Shown: piece after piece, positions 45,401-55,658 of the stretch
How the letters are laid out: every line of letters begins with the position of its first letter
Position numbering within the stretch: the stretch's first letter is position 1
NCBI GenBank assembly: GCA_949317995.1
Contig: OX439046.1
Coordinates: forward strand, 38,662,002-38,726,001
Origin: Acholoe squamosa
Lineage: Eukaryota > Annelida > Polychaeta > Phyllodocida > Polynoidae
Direction: 5' to 3'
Length of the DNA: 64,000 nt
Position numbers and translations under genes: made by a program
Notes under the pieces: generated by a model
Databases searched by the model: none
Told to the model about the DNA's origin: nothing
The model's input: only the letters and a program-made list of their open reading frames with translations

Positions 45401-46534
45401 TTACAAGTCTGTCTCCATCACCGTTTCCCCAGGATGGGTTTCCGGATCGGAGTCCAAACTGATCAGGTTATGGACCACTGGTGTTTGGGCAGGGGTTGTG
45501 GCTACCATGGCTGCTTCACGGGTAGAGGCAGGCACGTCGGTTTGTCTAGTCGGCGTGACAATTGGGGCAGCAGTGGCGCCTTCAGACTCCCTTCTGGGTC
45601 CGGTTGGGGGCGCGCCAGCACTGGCGGAGGCTCTCGGGGTGGGCATGCTAGTGAATCCAAAGGATTCGATGTCTGCCTCGAGTTGTCTAGCCTCCTGCAT
45701 CTTGGCCTGGAGCTTTTCGAAGGCACTCTCGGCAGTGCCATCCCAGTCTTTCATGAAGCAGCCGAATACTGCCATGAATCGAATGTCCTGATGGTCGTAC
45801 TGGCTCCTCAGCTCCTGAAGCTGCGACTCATACTTCAGCTTCATGGCCTTGGCCTCGTTTTCTCGTTGAAGTGAGGCTCGAAGCTGGTCCCTTGCCTGTC
45901 CCTGCATGTCTTGTGAGATTCGGGCGATTTCTCGCCGTTGAATCTCATGCAGACATTCAAAAACACCTTCGGTAACACCCCGAAGGTAGCCGGTGGCCTG
46001 GGTGATATGTCGTTCCTGCCACGCCTGGAAGACGTCGGCCTGAATATCACAGGTTTCCTGTGTCCGGTTTCTGATGTAGTCATCGGGGTCCTCCAGCTCG
46101 AAGTTAGATTTCACAAAATGTAACACATTGGTGGTCCTCATGTTTCGTGCTGGAGGAGTCGTCACGGGAGTGGTGTGAGTGTCAGAACCGCTCTCATAGG
46201 CGGAGCTCGAAGTGGCAGTGGCGCTCGGGGATGGGGTAGCGGTGTTGGTTCGTCGAGACGACCCAACTACAGCTCCACTCTCATCTATGGTCAGGCCTCG
46301 GCCCCTACCAACCTCGGGGAGAGGTCCACAGGTCCACAGGTCGGACCCGTCCTTGAGAAGGAGCGGCAGGGGGACCCATTGACTTCGGTTTCCCTGAAGG
46401 CAATAGGGTTTGGGACTCAGACAGAGCGGGGAACTCGTCCGGTTTGTCCTCCTCTGGTGTGCCCTGGTACCGAATGGTAGACTCGGTGTGACCTGCAAAC
46501 CAGTCGGAATGCGAGAGGGTGTTCCGTCCCTCAA
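45401..46534 (-). CDS. Extra 3' ORF of the Ty3-type element, C-terminal part
   Basis: 377 residues. After about 75 residues that seem to be out-of-frame text, the protein is convincing: a Ser/Thr-rich linker, then a helical domain (residues about 130-290) with VLHFVKSNFELEDPDDYIRN, VTEGVFECLHEIQRREIARI and a coiled coil (AKMKLKYESQLQELRSQY-like), and a Pro/Thr tail ending ETVMETDL. No signal peptide or membrane span, so not an envelope protein. No family recognised. Confidence 0.55.
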   Translation of the reverse strand: MRDGTPSRIPTGLQVTPSLPFGTRAHQRRTNRTSSPLCLSPKPYCLQGNRSQWVPLPLLLKDGSDLWTCGPLPEVGRGRGLTIDESGAVVGSSRRTNTATPSPSATATSSSAYESGSDTHTTPVTTPPARNMRTTNVLHFVKSNFELEDPDDYIRNRTQETCDIQADVFQAWQERHITQATGYLRGVTEGVFECLHEIQRREIARISQDMQGQARDQLRASLQRENEAKAMKLKYESQLQELRSQYDHQDIRFMAVFGCFMKDWDGTAESAFEKLQAKMQEARQLEADIESFGFTSMPTPRASASAGAPPTGPRRESEGATAAPIVTPTRQTDVPASTREAAMVATTPAQTPVVHNLISLDSDPETHPGETVMETDL

Positions 46535-47044
46535 ACCAGGTCTGGTGGTTACCTGTCGAGGTTCCTGCTACAGGTCGGTAGGTGCTCGAGCTAAGGGGCG
46601 AGACGTGCTCGAGGCTCGAGGGGTCTCGGGATGTAGCACCCGCGATCGTGCTAGGATCGGGGGACCTCTTCTTGTGTTCAGGAGCTGGGCTGGAGACTGC
46701 GACTCCGACCTTGGCCGCTTGGCGTCCCGTCGAGGGTCGCCACCGGGGTGTGGTCGGGGTCTTCCATGACGGTCGACCGCGTCGGGATCTCTCCTCTGGA
46801 CTTTGACACACCAGTGCATTTCGGCAGACATGTCAAATCGGTGAGAACGCACGTTCTTGAGGAAGTAGGCGTCCTGCTTCCCCTCGACCGTGTGGCACAG
46901 ATGGTCAGTCCTCATGGTGATGGTCGATCTCTCCTCGGTGGTCATCTGGTCCCACTTTGACATAAGTCGTTCGTGGAGTTTCAGGGCCTTGAGTCGAGCG
47001 TCGCTGGCTTTGAGACCATGGACCTGAGATAAGTGCTCGGCCAT
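46305..47044 (-). pseudogene. Extra 3' ORF of the Ty3-type element, middle part
   Basis: The frame from 47044 opens with MAEHLSQVHGLKASDARLKA, whose H-L-X3-H looks like the end of a C2H2 zinc finger, and stays protein-like to about 46800. There it appears to shift into the frame of 46811-46305 (TWFEGRNTLSHSDWFAGHTE), and near 46330 back into that of the next part. The two shifts suggest a damaged or mis-assembled single reading frame rather than separate genes. Confidence 0.4.
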
Positions 47045-47064
47045 GCGTCCCCGCCTCGTGGTTC

Positions 47065-48624
47065 TCAGCCCTTGGCATTTCTTGTTTTCGTTCTTCTCAC
47101 TGGATCATCGGTACATGGGCCCGTGGTGCATGTGGTGCTCCACGAGGTGTCTGAAGAACGAGTCCTTTGAGGGCCAGACTCTCTCGGTTTCTGCGGCGTT
47201 GACGCAGATTTTGAATGGGCATATCGGGTTCGAGGTTGTCCAGCTCGAAGCTGCATACTGGAGCTTCGTTCGGTGCTCGAAGCCAAAGTAGGCGTCTTAG
47301 CTGTGTCTCCGAGCGAGGCCACCCACACGCGATAGAATTTCGCGGGGCCAGAGTCCTTCTTTAGGATTTTCATCCATTCCTCGTTGTCACTATCGCCATC
47401 GCGATTGGTGGCGGGAGGAATCGAATAACTGTCGGTGTGACGCTGACAGTCCATAAAGCATTTCGGGGTATAATCCGGGAAACCGGTTCGGGCGTTGACC
47501 CATTTATTCAGGCAGGTTTCGTCAGGGGCGTCCCCCAGGGGCTCCTCCAATGAATCGATGTTCTCCAGCAGGTGCTGGCTCATTTCGGCAACCTGCCGGT
47601 CGCGGTCTCCATTGTCCTCCTCCTGGATCTCTTCCTCCTCGACCGCGGTGCTAGTAACGGGCTCTGGGGCCAGAGGGGTCGTTCTTCGAGAAGGTCTCGT
47701 CCGGCTAGATCTGGAGGGGGATGGGGCGTCATCCTCCTTTGTGGTTTTGCCACTGCGGGTTCGACTCCGTGAGCTTCGAGACGAAGTCGAGGCTGCGGAG
47801 TCGTCGCTCTCTTCTGCTTTCTCCTCCACCACCTTTTTCTTACGGCGGCTCGATTTGGGCTTAGCCTCGGGCTGGTCCGTGGATTCTTTCTTGGCTTTTT
47901 CCACGTCCTTCTTTAGTTTCGACTTGCGCTTCATCAAGTCTTTGCGCTCGCGTTCAATGGCCTCTTGGCGGGCATCAAGCTCCTCGAGGCTCATTTCTTT
48001 GGCGGTGTTTACCTTGGTAGAGTAGCAAGCTCCACCTTCAAGGCTCGAGGCAGCTTCGGGGATCTTGCTGGCCACGTCTCCGTCGCGAGCAGTCTCATTG
48101 GCCATTCTTTGCTCTTCCTTCTCGAGCTCGGGGTCCGCCAATAAGGCGTCTTCCTCCTCGCGAACAGGAGAGTTCTTCTGGGAGTCGGACATGAACGCGT
48201 AGGTGCGTTCTCGGGGTGGTCCTTGTGGGAGGAGGACTTCGCGGGAGTGAATGCTAGGTAGGCGTTCCTCGAACCCGATTAGGCCATACAGCAGGGGGTA
48301 CGCTGTTTGTGACCTAATTCGGTCGTCCTCGCAGATGGCGTCAACAACGGCAACTAGGCCATCACTGATGCACATCGCTTCTGCGAGTCCCAAATAGTTT
48401 TCAAACCAGATGTCGGAGACGTCAGTGACTCCGGTGTCGGTGCATCCGCGGCAGATCCTCGATTGTAAATCGTAGGGTATCAGCCGTGGAGGTTCGCCTT
48501 TAAGGCCCAGGTACTTCGGTGGACAGTACCGATTCTTGCCCATGGCTGTCCGGATGAACCCTTTGGTCACGTTCACGTACCCAACAGCTCGGGCGCAGGG
48601 TTCTCGGGGCGATAAGTTCTGCAC
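47065..48624 (-). CDS. Extra 3' ORF of the Ty3-type element, N-terminal and central part
   Basis: 519 residues. An N-terminal globular region (about 1-150, with CRGCTDTGVTDVSDIWFENY), a charged coiled coil (about 215-260, EELDARQEAIERERKDLMKR), a basic and Ser/Arg-rich stretch (SSRSSRSRTRSGK), an acidic part, and a C-terminal region with FYRVWVASLGDT. After a likely one-base shift near 47300, another frame continues and contains CPFKICVN followed by FFRHLVEHH, a possible C2H2-type finger. Function unknown; a nucleic-acid-binding role is only suggested. Confidence 0.6.
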   Translation of the reverse strand: MQNLSPREPCARAVGYVNVTKGFIRTAMGKNRYCPPKYLGLKGEPPRLIPYDLQSRICRGCTDTGVTDVSDIWFENYLGLAEAMCISDGLVAVVDAICEDDRIRSQTAYPLLYGLIGFEERLPSIHSREVLLPQGPPRERTYAFMSDSQKNSPVREEEDALLADPELEKEEQRMANETARDGDVASKIPEAASSLEGGACYSTKVNTAKEMSLEELDARQEAIERERKDLMKRKSKLKKDVEKAKKESTDQPEAKPKSSRRKKKVVEEKAEESDDSAASTSSRSSRSRTRSGKTTKEDDAPSPSRSSRTRPSRRTTPLAPEPVTSTAVEEEEIQEEDNGDRDRQVAEMSQHLLENIDSLEEPLGDAPDETCLNKWVNARTGFPDYTPKCFMDCQRHTDSYSIPPATNRDGDSDNEEWMKILKKDSGPAKFYRVWVASLGDTAKTPTLASSTERSSSMQLRAGQPRTRYAHSKSASTPQKPRESGPQRTRSSDTSWSTTCTTGPCTDDPVRRTKTRNAKG

Positions 48625-48796
48625 CTCTCGGGATGCTCAGGGTGTCGGGAGGCGTTTCGGGGATAGATGACTCCATTTCGGTAGTGTCCATTAGTTCTAC
48701 TACTGGACTTCGGGGTGCCTCGTCTTGGGCTCGAAGTGGAGTCGGGTGTCCTTCGGGGTTGGCCGTTACGGTCGCCATCACCTCCGACTGAGCCAT
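48500..48796 (-). CDS. Likely start of the extra 3' ORF
   Basis: MAQSEVMATVTANPEGHPTP opens a frame 370 bp beyond the end of pol. Its text is protein-like to about residue 58 (near 48620), where the 519-residue frame takes over, implying a one-base shift. This would be the natural initiation site of the extra ORF. Confidence 0.45.
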   Translation of the reverse strand: MAQSEVMATVTANPEGHPTPLRAQDEAPRSPVVELMDTTEMESSIPETPPDTLSIPRGAELIAPRTLRPSCWVRERDQRVHPDSHGQESVLSTEVPGP

Positions 48797-49167
48797 ATTT
48801 CGGGCTCAGACGGCTCAGGGGGTTGTTCTCCTTCGTTCAAGGAACAGAAGGAGTCGATGGCAGTCAGCTCCTTCCAGCTCGTGGCAGGCGTCCGTACTAC
48901 CCCGGATAACCAGGGATCGGGGTTGGTTTTCTCCATAGGCCATTGGTGGATTTACCCCCTCCGCTACTCATTTCGACGGGAGTTTGGCAGAATAACATGT
49001 AGCATCATGCGTACACGCCAGCCAAGCTGTCTGCCACCCACAGGAACCATGAGTAGGGTGGTTATGTCCGGCGTGGTCGTATTTCAATCGTAATCAAGGT
49101 ATCTCAACCTTCAAACACATAACAAGACACGCAAACAGGACGATACACTCGTTGTGATTTCGGAACA

Positions 49168-51864
49168 TTAAGTAACGGCAGTCCGCCCGGCAATTCTGGG
49201 ACTGCGTCTCACCTCTCTTTCCTTGTTGTTCAACTGAGATTCTCGAGAAGGTCCAGTGGAACGTGCCAACATTTTCCCCCTACCTCGAGTTCTCCGTTCC
49301 GCCGAGACAATTTTCTCATGATTAGATTTTAAATTCATGTCAGTTTCGACCTTTCGGGGTCGTCCTCTCTTTGGCTTTTTCTCACTCGCCACTTTAGCAG
49401 GTTGGCCCTTTCTCCTTTTTGGGACCGTACCCTTCATTTTCCCCGACAATTTATTGGTCTTCATTAGGATCTCGTCCTTCTGTTCATTCATCCGTTTGGA
49501 GATTTTGTCGCACTCGGAGTTGGCGGCATCTCGTCCCCTCCATCTCCTCAGCCTGCACACGTTGGACTTATTCATGCGGCCTGTAGCTAGGCTCATAAGC
49601 ATAACGGTGCTCTCGGATATAATTCGGGTGACCACATGAGGTCCGTCCCAGCTCGAGATCAATTTCTTGCACCTTAAAGGTTCATGCATCCTAAATACTC
49701 GGTCGCCCACACAGAACTGTCGTGGCTTTAGGTGGGTGTCATACCCAACTTTCTGCCAATTTGCATTCTTTAGTAGTTCGTTTCGAACTACTTCATAAGC
49801 TCTCTTAAATTGGTCTCGCAGAGACTCCACAAACATCACAGTACAAGGGGCTTCGGGGCTTACCCCTATAACACTGTATACGAGATCAGCGGTCATTATA
49901 ATGTCCTCCCCAAACACTAACAAATTCAGGGAGCAGTTCGTCGCGGCGTGCACAGTGCTATTATAAGCATGTACTACGAAGTCACATTGCTCGTCCCAGT
50001 CGTCCTGGCAAGAATTTACCAAGGGTTTAAGGACTTGTATCAATGTTCGATTGAATCTTTCTACCTGGCCATCAGACTGTGGCCTGTATGGATTGGTTCG
50101 AGTTTTACAAATGGCCAAATAGTGGCACATCTCTTGCCATAAATTGGACTCGAATTCTCGTCCCTGGTCGCTGTGCATCATTAATGGTGCACCGAGATGT
50201 AACACCCATCCTTTCACGAAGGCAATAGCGCAAGGTGCTGCCTTGTGGTTAGGTAAAGGATATACCCAAGTGTATTTGGTGTAGTAGTCAGTTACTACCA
50301 TCATGCAAGTATTGCCCCGAGGCGTGGGTTTGATTCCACTGATGATATCAATAGCTACCTGGGCGAATCGAACTCCGAACAGCTCTTGCGCCAGGGGCAT
50401 CTTTCCCATTCCTGGACCGGGCTTGTTCCTTCCGCATTCGGCACAAGTCATCACCCATCTTATGATGTCGTTATGCATTCCTGGCCAGTAGTACCTTCTG
50501 GCTAGGCGTTCTAAGGTCCTCTTCTTCCCGAAGTGTCCGCTCGTTTTATGCCCGTGGCAATAAAACATGATATCTCGTCTTAGTGACATCGGAATCACTA
50601 TCTGTAAAACCTTGTCCTTTGTGGGACAGGTTTTCCATCGACACAGTAGACCGTCTCGAATCTCTAGCTCGGTCCATTGGGCTAGAAACTTGCGGGTCTC
50701 TCTGTCTTTGAGGGACAATGCCGGCTGTTCGGGCTTGGCATTCTTGTTCAGGTAACAAATCACTCTCTTGATAGCGGGATCATTTTGTTGGAAATGTAGG
50801 ATGGTCTCTTCTGGCCATTCTATAACATTTTCCATATTGGCGTTAGGTATTGACTGTCTAGTTCGAACCGTTGCGACCACCGCGTTGTGAGCCCCGCAAT
50901 CATCACAATCAATTTTCTGGCACTTTCTGATAGGCCTTCGGGACAGGGCGTCTGCATTAATATGCTTCGAGCCCGGTCTGTGTTGGATCTGGCTGTGCTC
51001 CAACCCAAATTCTGACAAGTGTGCCAGCCAGCGGCCAATCATACCTTCGGCGTCTTTAAAATTAAGTAGCCACCTCAGGGATGAGTGGTCAGTTCGGAGA
51101 GTAAAGTCGGTACCCCATAGGAAGTGTCTAAACTTTTTAGTATACACCACCACAGCCAACAACTCACGTTTGGTGGTGCAATAGTTTCGTTGTGCCCTAT
51201 TCAGAGTGTTACTAGCAAAGGCGATTGGTACTTCGACCCCGTCCTGGACCTGAGACAGGGCTGCACCAATACTGTCATTGCTAGCATCGGTGTCCAGAAT
51301 GAAATGATCATCCGCAGTCGGATATTTCAGTACTGGCGTGTTAGCAAACAAGTGTTTTATTTGTTCGAAGGCTATGTCCTGTGCGTCTCCCCATGGAAAA
51401 CGTTCCTTTGCCCGACCTGGGGTCCAATGTGCCAATATTTGAAAGGGGTAGCTTACTTTAGAGTAATTCGGGAGGAAGTCTCGATAGTATGAGCAGAAGC
51501 CCAGGAAGGATCTTACCTCCTTCGCACATATGGGTTTCTGCCATTCGGACACTGTCTGGAGTTTTTCAGGGTCGGCTTTTACACCGTGCGGGGTTATTAT
51601 TCGGCCGAGATATGTAATAGATGATTTAAATAAATTACATTTCTTTGCTTTTAGTTTCAGCCCGTTTGCTAGGATTCTTTTCAAGACTAGTTCGAGGTTG
51701 TTCATGCAATCCTCGAAAGTCTTTCCAAATACTATGACATCATCGAGGTACACCAGACAACTCTTCCAAAGAAGGTCGCTCAGCATTTCCTCCGTCATAG
51801 CTTCGAAAGTGGCCGGTGCATTACACAGCCCAAAAGGTAAAACGTTGTACTGGAACAGGCCCAT
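49168..51864 (-). CDS. pol: pol: RT, RNase H and integrase of the Ty3-type element
   Basis: 898 residues. RT palm with YLDD at residues 39-42 after LPFGLCNAPATFEAM; thumb SFLGFCSYYRDFLPNYS; RNase H with FILDTDASNDSIGAALSQ, LRTDHSSLRWLL and INADALSR; integrase zinc finger (CHGHKTSGHFG ... CAEC); DDE core with D in AIDIISGI, D in HSDQGREFES and E in SDGQVERFNRTL; a GPHVV box (GPY/F-like module) near 720; and a Lys/Arg-rich tail (KKPKRGRPRKVE). The order RNase H-integrase and the motifs place it in Ty3/gypsy. The true ORF starts upstream; a one-base loss near 51885 separates it from the RT fingers. Confidence 0.93.
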   Translation of the reverse strand: MGLFQYNVLPFGLCNAPATFEAMTEEMLSDLLWKSCLVYLDDVIVFGKTFEDCMNNLELVLKRILANGLKLKAKKCNLFKSSITYLGRIITPHGVKADPEKLQTVSEWQKPICAKEVRSFLGFCSYYRDFLPNYSKVSYPFQILAHWTPGRAKERFPWGDAQDIAFEQIKHLFANTPVLKYPTADDHFILDTDASNDSIGAALSQVQDGVEVPIAFASNTLNRAQRNYCTTKRELLAVVVYTKKFRHFLWGTDFTLRTDHSSLRWLLNFKDAEGMIGRWLAHLSEFGLEHSQIQHRPGSKHINADALSRRPIRKCQKIDCDDCGAHNAVVATVRTRQSIPNANMENVIEWPEETILHFQQNDPAIKRVICYLNKNAKPEQPALSLKDRETRKFLAQWTELEIRDGLLCRWKTCPTKDKVLQIVIPMSLRRDIMFYCHGHKTSGHFGKKRTLERLARRYYWPGMHNDIIRWVMTCAECGRNKPGPGMGKMPLAQELFGVRFAQVAIDIISGIKPTPRGNTCMMVVTDYYTKYTWVYPLPNHKAAPCAIAFVKGWVLHLGAPLMMHSDQGREFESNLWQEMCHYLAICKTRTNPYRPQSDGQVERFNRTLIQVLKPLVNSCQDDWDEQCDFVVHAYNSTVHAATNCSLNLLVFGEDIIMTADLVYSVIGVSPEAPCTVMFVESLRDQFKRAYEVVRNELLKNANWQKVGYDTHLKPRQFCVGDRVFRMHEPLRCKKLISSWDGPHVVTRIISESTVMLMSLATGRMNKSNVCRLRRWRGRDAANSECDKISKRMNEQKDEILMKTNKLSGKMKGTVPKRRKGQPAKVASEKKPKRGRPRKVETDMNLKSNHEKIVSAERRTRGRGKMLARSTGPSRESQLNNKEREVRRSPRIAGRTAVT

Positions 51865-52436
51865 ATGGCTCGAGAAGGCTGTCTTCCCATATCCTTAGGG
51901 TCCATTCCGATCTGCCAGTACCCTGATTGGAGATCGAGAGTACAAAAGTATTTATTCCCCCCCAATGAGTCTAAGGTCTCGTCTATCCTTGGTAAGGGAT
52001 AGGAGATTTTCTTTGTCAAGCCGTTTAGCTTTCTGTAATCGATGCAAAATCGAATAGACCCATCCCTTTTCATGGTCATGCACACAGGGCTAGACCAAGG
52101 GCTCGTGCTCGGCACTATGACCCCTTTCTCCAGCTGTTCGAGAATTTGTTTCTCCGCCTCCACCTTCTTTTTCAGTGGTAACCTCCTATAGGGTATTTTA
52201 AATGGCTTCGAATTAGGTTCGAAGACTGCGTCCGAGCCTCGGAATGCATGGTTCGAAGAACACAAAACGTCACAAGCCATTCCTGGCGGAATTTTCACTG
52301 TCTGTACCACGGTGGCTACCGAGGATACATGTCTCAATATGCATGGGATCTCGCAATTGTAGGGTTGCTTTATCTTCAACATCCCGAACTTGGGGGTCCA
52401 ATACAGCACCATACAAACTTGCGAAATCCAAGCCAA
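51795..52436 (-). pseudogene. pol: pol: RT N-terminal (fingers) segment in a shifted frame
   Basis: Useful from about 52340 to 51885: YRRLPLKKKVEAEKQILEQL, GVIVPSTSPWSSPVCMTMKR, FCIDYRKLNGLTKK and FCTLDLQSGYWQI are standard Ty3 RT motifs, including the first catalytic Asp (TLDLQSG). It lies one frame away from both the protease and the rest of pol, which share a frame, so two compensating single-base changes (about 52335 and 51885) best explain it. The second sits at a G run. Confidence 0.85.
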
Positions 52437-53049
52437 TTATCCCATCATCACTTATCTCGGCTATAGTAGGGCTCATTACATATTCGTAGCCCCCCATCCC
52501 AATCTGTATGAAAGTCTTGCCAAAAGTCTGCATCTGGCTACCGTCGGCCGTGCAAGCATTAACGCCAACAGGTAGCGTTTCATGGTTGCCGGACACCAGA
52601 CTGAAGAATTTTCTCAAGACACACGAATGGCTGGCACCTGTGTCAATCAAAAATTCCCCAGTCCGCCCCTTCACCGATACAGCAATGTACCATCGTTTCC
52701 CCACCAAAGGTGAGGAATTCTGGGCGAATCGGAGTTGTTCCTTGGAATCACTGATCTCCCATCCGAAACCCTTCAAGAAGGTTACACACGGATGGTTCGG
52801 GGGGAGGTGTGCCGCACTTACTCGTGTCAACTCTTCTACCCAACCTCCCTCTTCTTCAACGTAGGATTTCTCCCTCAGGTCCTGGCAAACGTTTGCCCCT
52901 ACCCCGTCGAAGCCCCCAGCCCGGGCTGGGGTGAGAGGATCCTTCCCACGTACCAGTCCCCCGGAGGGTATTGATTCCTGTACTAGCTCGGGTTCGCCAG
53001 CGGTGGCTTTTTGGCAGATTTTCGAATCACGGATCACATCCTTTGCCAT
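52270..53049 (-). CDS. pol: pol: retroviral-type aspartic protease of the Ty3-type element
   Basis: Starts at ATG 53049, 14 bp after the gag stop and in another frame. Catalytic FLIDTGASHSCVL at residues 133-145 (DTGA 136-139) and the downstream hydrophobic-hydrophobic-Gly box DDGIIGLDFA. The last part after about 52340 is out of frame. It would cleave the gag and pol polyproteins during particle maturation. Confidence 0.88.
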   Translation of the reverse strand: MAKDVIRDSKICQKATAGEPELVQESIPSGGLVRGKDPLTPARAGGFDGVGANVCQDLREKSYVEEEGGWVEELTRVSAAHLPPNHPCVTFLKGFGWEISDSKEQLRFAQNSSPLVGKRWYIAVSVKGRTGEFLIDTGASHSCVLRKFFSLVSGNHETLPVGVNACTADGSQMQTFGKTFIQIGMGGYEYVMSPTIAEISDDGIIGLDFASLYGAVLDPQVRDVEDKATLQLRDPMHIETCILGSHRGTDSENSARNGL

Positions 53050-53063
53050 AGGTGTGACCCTCT

Positions 53064-55658
53064 TTAGTTTTCCTCCTCCTTTGTCTCTTCGACATAATTA
53101 ACTCGGGATAGTACAGGTTTTGGGGCTGTACACTCGTGAGCATAGTGCCCCATTTCTTGGCAACGGTAGCATCGTAGTCTGCTACGATCTACTCTCCGTC
53201 GTGCGGGTCTGTTGTACATTGTCTCGGAGAAAGTTTTCATGAAATCCTCCATCATTTTCTTCATGTCTAGAGGTTCGGGCGTGACAGTAGCTCTCGGTGG
53301 GGACATTACTGGTGCTCGAGCAACGGCCATCTCAGGTGCATGGCTATCTGAGTTGGGCCTTTGCTTCACCCGGGGTTTATTAGCCCGTCGGTTATATATC
53401 CGTCGAGGGATATATTTGCGTTTAACGTCTTTTTTAACCTGTACTGCAGAGATACTGCCATCTTCCTCCTCGATTTCTATGATCTCGAAGTCATTATCAG
53501 CCATTTCTGTGTACGTCGGTTGGTGTATCCCCGACACAGAAGCCGTACTAGTATTAGTACTCGCGCAAACCTTTGTATTTGAGGCAATTATTTTTACCTT
53601 TCCCGCCATGAGGGTCTTCTTCACCGTCCAACATTCAATTCCCTCGAACAGGTCAGTTAATGTAGGATTTCGTCCTTTCCAAGCATCTAAAGCTGCTTGT
53701 TGCTGATCCTCATCTCGAAGTCCGCTCACGAATTGTGGTAACAGATCGTTCAGGAAAAATTTATCGGAAGGATTGGTTCCTGGCCGTGCCCTCTGTAACA
53801 GGGATTGCAACTCATACCCGTAGGCTCGAAATGATTCTTGTGGCTTCTGCATTCGTTTCTTGAAGAGCATGAAGGGGTCTTCACTCACCAAGTTGTACAG
53901 CAAGATGCTGGCAATCTCAACTAGCTGTTGGAAAGTGCCCCGTTTGAAGTACACTTCGTTCCACTTTTCGACAGCTATCCGGCCGGGGCCGTGTTTCAGG
54001 CATCGGATTAGATGAGGCAAAGCCTCTTCAGGGGTCCATGCATTGCACCTCATGTCATCAGTGAAGTTTGAGAACCATTCTTTCCAAGTTTTTACCCCTT
54101 CGTATATCTTGGGTAGAATGGCCTGACGTCTGGCTGCGTTGTTAGTCCGTACCAATTTTTGGCATTGGTTAACACTCCATTCTCGAATAGTTTCCTCACT
54201 GTGTGCAGTGTTCGAAGTGTTAACTGATTGATTCAGCATGTCTTCTAATATGCTACTTCTGGACTGGCGCCTTGAAGGTCCCCCTGTAGCGCCCCCAGCC
54301 CCGGGAAGGGGTGCAGTCGATCCTTGGGTAGTACCCGAAGCACTCCCCCCTACCGCACCTTGGTTCCCGGTGCCCAAAGGTTCTGACTCATCTACCGAGT
54401 TGTCATCATAAGACAGCTCGAAGTGGCCTTCTTGTCCATCAGTAGTACTGTATTCGGTTTCATTGTTCTTGGCAGTAGTGACACTGAATCGTATCCTCCG
54501 TTTTTCGGGTTCAATTGTCCTTGGTTCATGCTTCGGATCATAGACGCCATCCTTTCGCACATGAACATCAGCATTATTGTTTACGAATCGGTCGTATCGA
54601 TCTGGCTTTTTTAGAGCCTCGGCTGGTGTTGATGTTGCTACAGGTGAAGGTCCCTTCACAAACGTGGCATCAGTAGGTATTTCGTTTTTAGATAATTCTT
54701 GTTGATAAAGTATATCTAACTGTGTTACAGAAGCACTTGTGTCTGTTTCGAAAGATGTATCTTCCCTCACAACAGGGTCTGTTTCATCAATCCGGTCATT
54801 ACTCTCTACTCCCGACACGTATGTGTCGAGGGCTATTTTTCGCTTTGTCAGATTGGCTATTTCAAGGCATAGCTCTTGTTGCTTCAGGAACAAGTCTTGA
54901 TTGCTGTCTTTAATGGATTCCATCACATCCTCATTCTTCAATATGTATTGATCCCGAATCTCTAGCAACTTATTTGCCTCGTACCGGTATTGTTCCATCT
55001 CGACCTTTATTTGCTCGGCCTCTTTCTTTAGTTCGAGATTCTTGATGGTGGAGCTAGCTTCCTGTTCCTCCAGGTCGACTTCCTTTCTAAGCTTCTTGTT
55101 CTCCCATTCGGCTTTAGCGAGTTCTATATTCCTTTGCATGACATATGCCTGTTGTTCAAGGTCGCGATTAGCTTTCTCTTTCAATTCGGCTTCTTCTTCG
55201 AGTTTCTTCATGTCGCTCAACATTCGTTCTTTCTCGGTCTGATACTGGTGACATTGTTTCTCCAGATTTCTAAGCCTCAGAACTTTCTGTTCGGAGTCCT
55301 CTAGCTTTGGTAGCCCTTGATGTAGGCAAACTCTATTCATGGCGTCGAAACTCAGCTTAGCCTGCTCGCGCAAGTACTCTGCTGCCGACTCAGTAACTCT
55401 CTTCGAACCTCCTATGTTGAATACCGAGACATCTACGTCGTCTAGGGATCGGCGAGGACTCGTTGTTTTTGTTTCTGCTCGAGCTGAGGCTGCTCGTTGA
55501 GCGTCGAGGGTCATCATCGTGATCGGTGGCGGTGTCCCTGTGGACTCGGTGCTTAATCTGTAAGTATAGTTCGCTGCTGGAGTATGCATCTCCTCTGATT
55601 CAAGATTTCGAACTACTTTCTCCACTTTGGGTCCAGCTATAGAGGTGTATCCTCTCAT
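53064..55658 (-). CDS. gag: gag of the Ty3-type element
   Basis: 864 residues, intact. Residues about 120-280 form a long coiled coil (KMLEEEAELKEKANRDLEQQ-like text, Glu/Lys-rich). A retrotransposon capsid region follows at about 490-700 (WKEWFSNFTDDMRCNAW, RMQKPQESFRAYGYELQSLL, DLLPQFVSGLRDEDQQQAAL). Then a basic stretch and one zinc knuckle, CYRCQEMGHYAHEC (CX2CX4HX4C), about 20 residues before the end. Larger than most Ty3 gags because of the N-terminal coiled coil. The start at 55658 is the first ATG after the 5' leader. Confidence 0.9.
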   Translation of the reverse strand: MRGYTSIAGPKVEKVVRNLESEEMHTPAANYTYRLSTESTGTPPPITMMTLDAQRAASARAETKTTSPRRSLDDVDVSVFNIGGSKRVTESAAEYLREQAKLSFDAMNRVCLHQGLPKLEDSEQKVLRLRNLEKQCHQYQTEKERMLSDMKKLEEEAELKEKANRDLEQQAYVMQRNIELAKAEWENKKLRKEVDLEEQEASSTIKNLELKKEAEQIKVEMEQYRYEANKLLEIRDQYILKNEDVMESIKDSNQDLFLKQQELCLEIANLTKRKIALDTYVSGVESNDRIDETDPVVREDTSFETDTSASVTQLDILYQQELSKNEIPTDATFVKGPSPVATSTPAEALKKPDRYDRFVNNNADVHVRKDGVYDPKHEPRTIEPEKRRIRFSVTTAKNNETEYSTTDGQEGHFELSYDDNSVDESEPLGTGNQGAVGGSASGTTQGSTAPLPGAGGATGGPSRRQSRSSILEDMLNQSVNTSNTAHSEETIREWSVNQCQKLVRTNNAARRQAILPKIYEGVKTWKEWFSNFTDDMRCNAWTPEEALPHLIRCLKHGPGRIAVEKWNEVYFKRGTFQQLVEIASILLYNLVSEDPFMLFKKRMQKPQESFRAYGYELQSLLQRARPGTNPSDKFFLNDLLPQFVSGLRDEDQQQAALDAWKGRNPTLTDLFEGIECWTVKKTLMAGKVKIIASNTKVCASTNTSTASVSGIHQPTYTEMADNDFEIIEIEEEDGSISAVQVKKDVKRKYIPRRIYNRRANKPRVKQRPNSDSHAPEMAVARAPVMSPPRATVTPEPLDMKKMMEDFMKTFSETMYNRPARRRVDRSRLRCYRCQEMGHYAHECTAPKPVLSRVNYVEETKEEEN

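Noticed and set aside
45401-48796. Envelope gene of a retrovirus
   Set aside because: Position fits, but there is no signal peptide, fusion-peptide-like stretch or membrane anchor in any of the pieces.
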